From the NCBI GenBank assembly GCA_038380435.1, contig JAWZYU010000010.1:47774135-47838134 (forward strand): a DNA stretch of 64,000 nucleotides, read 5' to 3'. Shown here piece after piece: positions 11,310 to 21,507 of the stretch. Made by a program: the position numbers and the translations under genes. The stretch is from Ryuthela nishihirai. Taxonomy: Eukaryota; Arthropoda; Arachnida; Araneae; Heptathelidae. Below the pieces are notes generated by a model. It was not told the DNA's origin. It did not search any database and was given only the letters and a program-made list of their open reading frames with translations. How positions within the stretch are numbered: the stretch's first letter is position 1; each line of letters begins with the position of its first letter.

Positions 11310-12595
11310 TTAACACTTGCCTAATTATTAAAAAATGTATGTCCATTATGACTATCACAAAAGAGATCTCCGTTGCATCAGTTTACATGTATATCAATGT
11401 TAATCCTATTTGAGTGCAATGAAGCAGAAGAGAAAACCATCATACTCTAAACCTGTGAAAAATGGCACTCCGAGGCACGGAAAAAAAATTCTTCCGTACA
11501 GGCAAGTTAAGCAAGAAAAATTATCTCAAAAGTAATTGTGTTTTCACGAAATTCTGTAATTTTATATACATGATATATATATATATCAGAAACAGAAAAC
11601 TAGTAAGTTGGTATTTGCAGTTATGATTTTAATAAATTGTGAAAAGGAAATGAAAAATTATATTTTTCTCACCTTTTTATAGGTATTAAGTGCCACCGAA
11701 ATTTTCAAATATTCATAAAAAAGAAATTCCGTCTATGGTTTCCATTATAAAATGCAACGTTTGTTTTTTTAAAATAATTTCAGAGAGTGAAAACAAATCC
11801 GTCTGATATAGGTTTTCGCTATCACCCATTCCGTCTTATATTTTCTTAGCTTCTTTTTCCGTCAATATTTGCTCTTTTTTTGTTGTTGTCTCTTTTAAAA
11901 TAATCATTTTTGTTATAAAATAGTCTGTTTTTTTAATCATTGATAATATGATGCACTTAATACACATAATATATACACACTTATATGCTGATGCAGCTTC
12001 TCCTATTTTTTTCGGGAAATCGTAAAGATTCTCCAAGTGGTGCTTTCATTGAACTGTAAATGAGAAATACTCTTGGGAAGATCTACCAAAATGAATCTTC
12101 CTGCATCTTTTTCTCTGAGTAATCTTCGAACAAAATTGCAAAGGATAAAGATCACCAACGCGTCATCATCTGTGTAGACGATTCCTTTCTCTGAAAAAAA
12201 AACTTTATCATCTCGTTGTCATGGGAACGGAGCAGCGGACCATGAGACATTAGGATGTAATATTAATCACACATTCACCAAATTGCCTGACCTATTTGCA
12301 CCGCTCATCTAACTTTCATATTGTTCAAGTATCCATGGCAATACAACTATTCTGGATACTCATTTCTTTTTCTCTTTTCCTTTTTTTGACTCTCTTCCTC
12401 TAAACGAAAATTTTAGCGAATCTTCTCTGCTAAGGCAATGAACGACATTGAGACTATATCGAAATTCAAATTCCAGAGCAACAATAAAAAAATGTTATTT
12501 TGTATTTATAAATAACGAAATAAAATTTACGAGAGGCAGCAAATCAAGTTTCGAAAATTCAAGAAGTAGATAAACAATAAAAATATAATTATGTT
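11310..12595. other. AT-rich sequence, no recognised feature
   Basis: There is a short (AT)n run near 11571-11585. No repeat family, RNA gene or plausible exon was recognised. Confidence 0.5.
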
Positions 12596-12599
12596 CGTC

Positions 12600-12965
12600 T
12601 TAACAAAACTTTGATAAGCACGACACATTTTATTAACCGTTTACAGAACATTTTAACAGCCACTCAACGGCATGACGAATTTTATTAACTAGTTCAGGAG
12701 ATACGACAAGTTTTCACAACCACTGAAAGGCATGACCCATTTTGATAACCATTTACAGAGGACCATCCATTTTAATTACTCAATGGTATGATCCATTTAA
12801 TAACTACTTAGAGTGGTATGGCTCATTTTTAACACTATTCAAAAGCATGAACAGCGTTGATAACTATTTACAGAAGCCCTTTTAATAGCCACTCAAAGCC
12901 ATAACCCATTTAATAACCATTGACAAATGTTCGAGTTATTTTAACAATTATTCAAGAAGCTTCAA
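12600..12965. repeat. Satellite block 2, related to 8.5-10.6 kb
   Basis: Words such as GACCCATTTTGATAACCATTT and CATGACCCATTT recur every ~28 bp, matching the sub-unit of block 1. No clear 85-bp higher order remains. The blocks are ~2 kb apart with the same word orientation. Confidence 0.7.
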
Positions 12966-12969
12966 CTCA

Positions 12970-15585
12970 CAACTTCAATTTACAATATAGCCCTGTACGA
13001 TGAATGGCGAACTTATTATTATATTAACATCCTGCACAAAGTAATAAACTTTTCCTGAACTGTAAAATAATTATAATCAAAACTCATAATTATTCTTCAA
13101 AGATTTTAATGGAATTTTAAAATGTCTTAATAAGAGAATTATAATTATAAAATTGAAAAAAATACCCTATCGCAATAAAACAAATTAGGAGAATATCAAA
13201 TATTACAGTGATAATTTTAATTATATACTTAATTAATTATATATTTTAATCATATATATAAGCCTTATTCTGCACAGATAATGTTGAATTGTTACACCAG
13301 GTTTCGGAGGATACGCCGAATTCATCACTTCAAAAAGTTTTATGCCTGCTCCCCCACAGATATGTTGCCTCCATTAATTGTAAAGCCATAGCCTAATACC
13401 ATCAGCTTTGGCATACAGACTTTTGTAGTAAGCTTTTGATCGAAAGTACTTGCATAATTATTAAAATTCATATTCTTTTACATTTTATTAAAATAATTGT
13501 TTGCATATAGAAATATATACAAAAAATACGGAAAATGATAATATTTTTCCTAGAATATACATACTTTTACAAAATATTTCAACCCTTTATGTCCGTATAA
13601 AAACTTATATTTAAGTTTAAGGAAGATTTAAGGGAAATACTTCTACAGTTCTTGAATCATGTTCTTCAACGTAATTACCTTATTATTCAACATAAAATAG
13701 AACGTTAAAACATTTTCTGTTTCAGCTGAGGACAAAATTAGAAAGCGAATCAAAATGAAATTGCAATAATACGATTTGAAAGTTTAGTTGCTGATACTTT
13801 AATAGTTTATAATATTTCGCTTACTATATTCCTTAAGTCCATCATCAATTCAAGTTCTTAAGTTTAAGAACTCAAAAACTCGGCATTTGTATAAATTCAC
13901 ATCTACAATCATAGTGTTAGAAATTTAGCAAAATAACACTGACTCTATGCATCAACGAAGCGTTTTGTTAACTTCCATTAATCATCCCGTTTTGTTTTTA
14001 AACGAAACGAATATTATTAAATTCCCATGATTAAACAACACCAAGCATTAAGGAGATAACGTTAGCAGTAAGGAAAGTTTGTGTAAATTAAATTTCAAGT
14101 GTTTTTCGATGATAGTTTTTCCATTTGCGAATTCACTAAATGACTCTATTTTCTACAATTTTATTAAAGTTTTTTTTTTTCAGCTTACATTATTACTAGG
14201 GAGATTTCTCAAGTAAAATGTTTATGTTGGTGTATTTAGAATAGGAGTCGAGTAAATCCCGCGTGCCTTTCTACTTGAAACTCATCTGGACTTGCCTAGA
14301 AACTTCCATTCTAAGACAGGGTAAAGTGTTCATTTTCTCCATGTACGTGGTGTTCAACAGTCAAATCACTCAACTGAGAAAATCAAATGTACAAGATTTA
14401 CCTTGATTGAACTCCCACACTATTTTGAAAAGGAGAAGGTTCAACCATTCTGTCGTAAAATATCAATTTCTTCATCAAAACAGATTCGCATCCAACGACA
14501 CAGATGCATCAAGCCCATAACTACGAAGAACTTTTTGTGCAGTCAACTTATTCAATCACGTGTACATAAGCACACGTTTCAGTGAAAGTCATAGAATTTT
14601 ATTTTTTTGCTGAAAAACAGAATATGATTTCCAAACAGAAAAGCTCTTTTACTTCTAATGGAATGAGAATTTCAGAATAGAGTGCTGTGGCAGTCTTATT
14701 TTTGAAGAAGAAGCATAGATAAAAAAACTTACACTACTTTATAGAAATGCTGAAGTGTAGGTAGAATCATCATTTGCTAGATTTCAATGTTTGAAAGGGA
14801 GAATGAGTGAATCATAAGGGGATATTCTAAAAGAAACACATTGTCGTATCATGAGATGCGAAATAACATGTGAGCAATACGAAGAAATGTGATGAAGAAC
14901 ATAAGTAAGGGAAGAAATGTGTTTTGATGTTATAAACATCGACTTAGTCCCATAAATTGAAGAAAGAGGAACACATCATCAGCTCGATAGATTCGTTGAA
15001 GTGTCTCATCAACATAAACTATATTGTGAGGAAAGGTGTAGAAAGTTATAAAGGTTACAGAGAAATAGGTTTGTTTGTGTTGAAAGCATTTCTTAAATTG
15101 CTAGTATCACATAAAGGTGATGCTGAAACGATGGAGATATGTACAAAAGTAGTACCAGTGCTATTTTGTTGTTTCTGATCGTCAATTGTAAATGTGAACC
15201 AGTAATAAGCAAAATAAAGTTTGTAAATATTAGAAATGAAATAAAAAGGGAGGAATTTTATGTATGAAGGAAGGCTCATGATCAGTAACAGTAATTCTGA
15301 TAAATTACTGTTACTGAGAGAAACAAAATAAGTATAAGACTTCAACAATAGGTTTCATCTATAAACATTAGGACAAAAAAGGAAATTGCGGGCGAAATTG
15401 TTCCAATAAATTAAAAAGTAGAATCGGCAGTTTTTGAAAAAGCAGTAGATAAAGTTTCAAAGAAATATTGACTGGAATAGTTTGCAAGCATGAATAGAAA
15501 ATTGGCGAAGACCAAACTTAGGGGAAAAAAACATGTTATTTATTAATTGCTAGAGAGTTTAACAGGAGAATAAAATAGTATAATT
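12970..15585. other. AT-rich sequence, no recognised feature
   Basis: About 2.6 kb with no recognisable coding domain, SINE or terminal repeats. The open frames of 60-97 codons are unsupported. Confidence 0.5.
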
Positions 15586-15589
15586 AAGA

Positions 15590-16480
15590 AAAGGTTAAGG
15601 AAAATCATTAATCTTTTGCGAAGAATATTAAAACAGTTTCCAACTTCGGTAGAAATTATACGCCGGATTTATTATAAAGAATGCAATAAAGATGAAAAAA
15701 AGTGAAATTTGAGCTACGATGAAAATTAAAAATGAAATTATCAAAAGATTTTAGAAGATGGCAATAAAATGGAGGATTAAGGAAAACAGATGACGAAGAA
15801 TTAAAAGACAAAAAGGAAAGTAAGAAGGTTTAAAATTAACCGGATCCATTAAAATGTGGAAGAGGATCAAGAGAAAAAGGAAAGTGAGAAATATGAAAAA
15901 CGAATAAAACTCGAGAGGATCGAGACTATTGTGAGATATATAATTTATCAAAGAAAGAAAAAGCAGTGAGAAAGAAGATAAAAAGGAAAAGGAAAATGAG
16001 ATTAGGAGAGCGAAAAAATAACTGATTTTGAAAGGGATCTGAGAGAAACAATTAAAGTAAGAAGAATTAAAAAAAAATCCATTGCGAATAAGATTTAAAA
16101 AAGGTAGTAAAGAAAAGAAAAACATCGAAAATGAGGTGGATCAAGGTAGAATCGAAGAAGATTTAAGAGAAAGTTAAGGAGAAGATGATAAATAAGTAAG
16201 CGATAATGGAAAAAAAATCGAGAAAATAATGAAAGTATGGAGTATCAAGATAAAATTCATAGTGGCAGGAATTTAGTAGTAAAAACAAAAATGAACATAT
16301 GAAGAGGAATGCAAAAATAAGGAAGATGAAGATGATTTGGAAGAGAAAAAAGGAAATGAGAGAGACTACAAAAGTGTGTAGGTTTAAGAGAAAGACGAAA
16401 GTGAAAGGGATCAAAACGAAAACAAAAGTGAGGTCGATTAATATGAAAGCAAAGGTGAATAAAATCAAGAGAAATAAGAA
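15590..16480 (+). repeat. Purine-rich, strand-asymmetric tract
   Basis: The plus strand is overwhelmingly A and G; for example, 15961-16020 has only about 8 pyrimidines in 60 bases. Loosely recurring GGATCAAGAGAAA-type words suggest an old tandem repeat. The long Phe/Ser/Leu-rich minus frames and Lys/Arg-rich plus frames simply reflect composition and are not genes. Confidence 0.7.
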
Positions 16481-16489
16481 CGATATGTT

Positions 16490-16960
16490 AGAGTGCTTTT
16501 ATCTTTATTTTTATATTATTAAATATTTTATTTATATATTAGAGGTTTTTATCTTTACTTTCGGGTAAACAGCTCAAATGAAAACAAACAAATCACGTGG
16601 TATTTGAAAAATGTTATGAAGAACATGAGTGGATTGAGAAACATGATATTTTTTTTTTAAATGCATACAAAAGAATCTGCTTGCACTCGGAAAATGTAAC
16701 ATCTCATGTCTCTCTTTTTAAATAACTACTTCTCCCTTCCAAGGTAACAGAAAAGCATATAGATCTGCACACAGTTAGGAGCATCATTTTAATTATTCTT
16801 ATTATTAATGCATTAAAATACACTTCGATCTTCGAGTCACAATATATTTCGCTTGACAATGATATTCAAATATTTTTGCATTGCATACGGCATTCCATCA
16901 TTAAACCTCAAAGTGAGAAACAAAATTCAAATTGATGAAATGAATAGATAAAGTACAGAT
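16490..16960. other. AT-rich sequence, no recognised feature
   Basis: No feature is recognised. If the donor-like site at 16972 is real, this would be intron on the minus strand. Confidence 0.4.
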
Positions 16961-16966
16961 AGTTTT

Positions 16967-16978
16967 ACTTACCGGGTC
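16967..16978 (-). other. Splice-donor-like site (CCCG|GTAAGT on minus)
   Basis: Read on the minus strand, a moderately GC-rich segment ending GGACCCG is followed by the near-ideal donor GTAAGT (intron would start at 16972). The segment upstream of it in minus direction leads toward the CpG island at 17.7-18.6 kb. Together they could be a 5' exon of a host gene running leftward. A single donor match can arise by chance. Confidence 0.3.
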
Positions 16979-17050
16979 CAGGAGAGAACAGAATGACGAC
17001 TGCCTCCATCCAGACTCGAACTTCTCCTTTCGGCCTTCAGGTGCCAGTGC

Positions 17051-17114
17051 GCAAACAGGGAGTGTGTCATTGCCTTCATTGAGCAAACAAAGAGTGTGTC
17101 ATCGCCTTCACTGA
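17051..17114. repeat. Two-copy ~32-bp tandem duplication
   Basis: GAGTGTGTCATTGCCTTCA and GAGTGTGTCATCGCCTTCA follow each other with matching flanks (GCAAACAGG / GCAAACAAA). The duplication lies inside the putative minus-strand exon next to the donor-like site. Confidence 0.7.
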
Positions 17115-17689
17115 GCAAACTAAACAGCCTTTAAACGACAGTTTGATGCTCCGAGTTCATCACTTCGATTTGCATTTGTCCACATGTCTTTTTTTTCTTT
17201 CACGCCTTCATCAGCGAAACTGAAGAAGGATTTCCTTCCGAGGATTGCTAATAGCTAAGGAGTGCTGTAAAAATATCTGTTTACGATAGCGTTTCTTCTT
17301 AAAGTGAGTTCTTAATAAAACACCGAGATAAACCCAATTATCTACGTTTCGTTTTAAGGAATTAAGAAGTATAATCTATCTACGAATTTCATCTTTAAAA
17401 AAATTCAAAATAAAACTATCCTATGACACGTTTCATAGTCCTAAGCTGCTTACAATTCGAAAGACGACAAATATCACGCAAATCATTCGTTACGTGAGAG
17501 GTTTAACTAACACGTGATTCCACATTTCGATCTAAATATCTAGAACACGTTACTCCTCAAAATGAAAACCCTCAAAGATAAACTCAAAATGATAAACTCT
17601 CAAAGATGAAAAGAGGTAAAGCCCTCAAAATCTCATTAATAAACTAAAGGGATCGCTAAAGAAACCTTAACAAAAGCTCAAATAAAGAG

Positions 17690-18600
17690 AAGCAATAATA
17701 AACTTCAACGGACATCAAAGGTCGTCGTCGAAAGCATCACCGGAGCACGTAGAGCAATCTCCTTTGATGCCCTAAAATTTACTCGCTACCGCTGGGCAAC
17801 AATACAGGAGAAGGAGGCCGTGCCCACGAGGACAAGTTCCCGTTCGTCTGCTTCGCCAGCCAGCCAGTCAGCAAGTGTGTGTATGCGCGCGCGCTTGGCT
17901 TTGCTCGCGTTCGCGAGCGCCAGTCCACGCGGTGGGGTCGGCCGTCCAGTCGCCAGATGATTCTGTTTATCACATTCATGTGGAGGAGGGAGAGACGAGA
18001 CCGTAGTCTGTATATGGTTTCAGCGGCGGCCCAGCCCAATCGATAACCTGTGAAGTGAACCATACCAGAACGTTGAGGGGCACGGAGAAGGACAGACAGA
18101 CGCACGAGAGTAGGACAAGAAAAGGGGGTAGTCTAGGGGAGGAAAGAAATGGCGAGATAGAGAAGACAGCGGCGAAAAGGATATTTGCAATCAAGTCGTT
18201 CTGTCCCGGGCATCACTGCATTTCCCACTTGTTCGCCATAGCTGAAGATGGGGAAAGATGAGCTAGATGAAACGGAAGTTGAAAAAAAAATCGGCAAGTG
18301 GGAGAAATTTTCTCTGAGACGAGGTGAAGAAAGTGAGATGCTCCCGAAATCGATATTCTTCCATTGCGCCCATTTGCGCTTTCAGAAGTAGAACCAACTC
18401 TTCTCTTCCTTTATCCTTTTTTTTCTCTCTCTCGCTCTTTTTTTTCTTATCAAAGAGAGAATCTGGAGAGAGAGAAGAGTTTATTCGCCTCTGGCGTGCG
18501 CTCGCCAGAACTAGAGGCTAGTCTCGTCGAAGAGAGGGTTGTAAATGGAGGGCACGTCTGGTTTTCACTTCGCTCACACGTTTCTGACCGAAATGGAAAT
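17690..18600. promoter_or_regulatory. CpG-rich island, candidate host promoter / first exon
   Basis: This is the only long GC- and CpG-rich stretch in an otherwise AT-rich window. The line 17881-17940 alone has about a dozen CpGs, including a GCGCGCGC run and the palindrome GCTCGCGTTCGCGAGC. No transposon family of the window is present in it. The short open frames on both strands have no recognisable domain, so a 5' UTR or promoter reading is more likely than protein coding. I cannot decide the direction of transcription. Confidence 0.4.
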
Positions 18601-19640
18601 CTTAATTAAGAGATTTATTGCCATAGGAATGTATCGACTGTGGCTTTTGCGAAAATGTTGGAAAGGCAAAAATTGATCGCGATGAAGAGTAATGGAAATG
18701 ATTTCAAATTATAAACGAATAGTTTCTCAGAAACGTTTCATCATCCAGGTATATATTATTTGTTCGTTCAAGTTGCATGCAAAGTTTTCAATTACCAATT
18801 TTTATACTTTAGAAGGTTAAACATTGAGAAGCGAAAATTTTGTTAAGAATCCACTTCAGCAGTAAACTAAATATTTATTCGTTACTATTCCACGTCTCCA
18901 GAGCAATATATCTAAACCCACTTCAAAATATATTTCGTTACAGTACTTAAAATCTAGACGATTACCTTTGCATTTTTATGCTCATTGATGGCATGTAAGG
19001 ATGTGTTTTAACGAATACACTTGAATATGTTACAAAGGTTTAGCAACTTTCTGTCTTCTATTGCTGGTATAAGAGTGCAGAAAAGTTTCGTATCTGGTTG
19101 TTTAAAAAGCATTGCTCAATAGGATTTGTTTATGAAACAGAATTGCTACTGCTTCAATAATTCATTAATTTAATGTTCACAAAAATATATGCACATTGTT
19201 TCCTTCTCAACCAGAAAAGCTTTATAGCCACAGGCAACTTATTATTCTAATTAGTTTCAGATAATTTCACAACATAAAAGGAAAATGCAATTACTTACTT
19301 AGCGACCTAGGTACTTAATCTTCAAGCAGCCAAAGGCTGTGGAGGTACACACAGACCGAGACATTTACTAGTTCACCAAACACTTCTACCCTTAGCAACA
19401 GTTGTTGAATTTATTAACCAATGCAAGATAATTCTGTCATGCTTTGTTTCACTTTGTTCACTCATTTTAAACGTGCCACTTCCTAAGGACTTTCGGATCA
19501 TTCGATTCGCTAATATGTAGTTATTATTCAAGCAAGCAGTATGACAAATCAATCCATTTTTCTCTCTACATATAATGCAGCTTAAAGATAGGTGAGGATT
19601 CTTTTATCGAAACTTATTATTATTTACATAATCAAACTTT
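18600..19640. other. AT-rich sequence, no recognised feature
   Basis: No repeat family or coding signal is recognised. The composition falls back to AT-rich immediately after the island. Confidence 0.5.
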
Positions 19641-19765
19641 TTAGTTCCCAATACGATGCGTAAGCATTTGGAATCCAGAGCGTCAGGTTTCTTGTTATTC
19701 TGCTTACAAATCATCTAAGTTTTATTACATAACCAATATTATACAAGATCAAATTATTATACTAA
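19641..19765 (-). mobile_element. Diverged RTE fragment (RT C-terminal region)
   Basis: CGATGCGTAAGCATTTGGAAT, followed by words like GTTTCTTGTTATTCTGCTTAC, parallels the copies at 3500-3620 and 21840-21960 (GCGTAAGCATCTAGAATC, CTGTTATCTTG). It is far more diverged than copies 1-3, so it is an older insertion. Confidence 0.6.
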
Positions 19766-19879
19766 GGTTAATTGCATTAAAAGGCGCTGATTTCCAATGC
19801 AAATTCACTTCGCTGACAGGAAACCCACGACGAATAAATTGTGGTGACCTGTATGTGACTCAATATCTACACCTATTGA

Positions 19880-20010
19880 GCCATATACACGGTACCCTTT
19901 TTTAAAAGCCACATACATGGTACCCTCTTTTATAAGCCACATACCTAGTACCCTTTTTTATAAGCCACATACATGGTACCCTTTTTTATGGACCACATAC
20001 ATAGTGGTAT
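19880..20010. repeat. Minisatellite, ~28-29 bp unit, about 4.5 copies
   Basis: Units read GCCACATACATGGTACCC followed by CTTTTTTATAA with small changes. Degenerate continuations (ACCACATAC...GGTAT) reach about 20110. It immediately precedes a transposase remnant and could be its sub-terminal region. Confidence 0.8.
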
Positions 20011-20123
20011 AGGTTTTGCATATGAGTCATACAGAGTGGTATATAGGTTTTGTATATGAACCACATACACGGTATCGTATTAAATAGGTTTACACTTATT
20101 GAGCCACACATGGATACAATTTT

Positions 20124-21222
20124 GTGAGCATGAAAGCCGTGCAACATGCCATCGAAAATCGACAAGTTTCGGGAAGGCTAAACCGTTGCCTTTTCCAACC
20201 GTTGTCCGAGTCGCAAATTATAAAGATGTGCAAAACCAATGGATTTAGCATTTCTCAAAATGGCTTCTATGTGGTGAAGCAGCGCATAGGAGACGGAACT
20301 CCGGGAACGGTTGCAGGTACGTCAAAAAAGCGTAGAGCGCCCAGTCACACCTTAAATGTTATCAAGAAGGTTCACACAATGATAGTGGACAAAACCCTGC
20401 AACCCAGAAAATGGTCTTCAAAACCACGAAGGTGTCCCAGTCCACTGCCCACAATATCATCCGAGACAATATTTGCTTACAGCGCATATATAAGCCACGT
20501 GTCCATAAGTTGCTGCCTCGTAACGGAACGAAGTACCAATTGAAGTAAGTTGTATAAGATTTATCCGACAGGCGAAAAGTGGAAAAAATGTGGCCAAATT
20601 GGTCGAGAGCTTCGTCTACCTGGATGGACAACTACATCAATATATTACCGTCCAATTGACCTAACAGTTTATCTCAAGTGGTACAAAGAATATACCGAAA
20701 GTTTCCCTAAAGGTTTCATGGTCATTCCTGGGTATATCTATAACGAAAATCCGTAGGGTGGAAAAAACGGTGAAATGAACTCTTTTCTATTATCAAACAA
20801 ACGCTCTGGACTTAATATATTGGGTTGAATTGCCTGCCTTGAATGGTACGGACATCAGAATCGTAGGACTGCATGAGGACAAAGCTTCGAGTCATACTTT
20901 AGCGTCTACGAGCACATATCTGCAACGGATGGAAACTGTACTCAGCGCTATCCCATTTCAAAACATTCCTGTGAAGCCACCAGACGCTTTGTTCATGGAC
21001 TTTTGCATATTTGGACTCTTGAAATGGGCTATGGGTAAACGTCGACCATGGACGGTTGACGGTTTATGGAAAGGTTGTAAAGTGAAGTGGGACGGATTAG
21101 ATACGACAGTGCTTCACAGAAACCTACTACAGTGGAATACTTGCTGTTACAGAAAAAGAACACTATATCGAGCATGCTCAACGGTAGCGCAACGGTACAT
21201 GATATTCTACGGGGTTTTGTAA
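20124..21222 (+). pseudogene. Tc1/mariner-like transposase remnant
   Basis: Three frame-shifted blocks collinear with a DDE transposase run on the plus strand. They are an N-terminal helix-turn-helix-like part (KAVQHAIENRQVSGRLNRC, SQIIKMCKTNGFSISQNGFY), a middle part, and a C-terminal part with a DKASSHT box, IPVKPPDALFMDFCIFGLL and KRRPWTVDGLWK. The DKASSHT and PDALFMDF boxes occupy the places of the second and third catalytic residues in this superfamily. Stops and frameshifts near 20450, 20545 and 20755 make it non-functional. I did not find clear terminal inverted repeats. The family assignment is from memory. Confidence 0.6.
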
Positions 21223-21507
21223 ACAGCGCCATGTAACGTAATCAACTTCAGTATAGCATGTTTAAGCTTTGTAGGATTATCCTTCTATTCTTCGACCCTC
21301 TCCAAATTCGAAAACATTTCTGCATGAATGCGTTTATCTTATCCATATATGGCTAGTAATTTTCACATAACTCCAACTCCTGAACTTAAAAATCTGTTCA
21401 AGAGCAGAACTAAACATTTCGTTTCTTTTCCATTTTTGACCAATCATAGAATGTCAGCCTCATCAACACCTTCATCATCATCATCATCATCCTCAAGCAG
21501 CCATGGG

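Noticed and set aside
8510..12965. CRISPR-like array
   Set aside because: The periodic words are degenerate and the intervening sequence is itself repetitive; the rest of the window is plainly eukaryotic.
15751..16568. Long Phe/Ser/Leu-rich minus frames that look like membrane proteins
   Set aside because: They follow entirely from the purine-rich plus strand and have no domain or start context.
17779..18609. Several frames of 65-108 codons in the CpG island
   Set aside because: GC-rich DNA has fewer stop codons; frames overlap on both strands and none has a recognisable domain.
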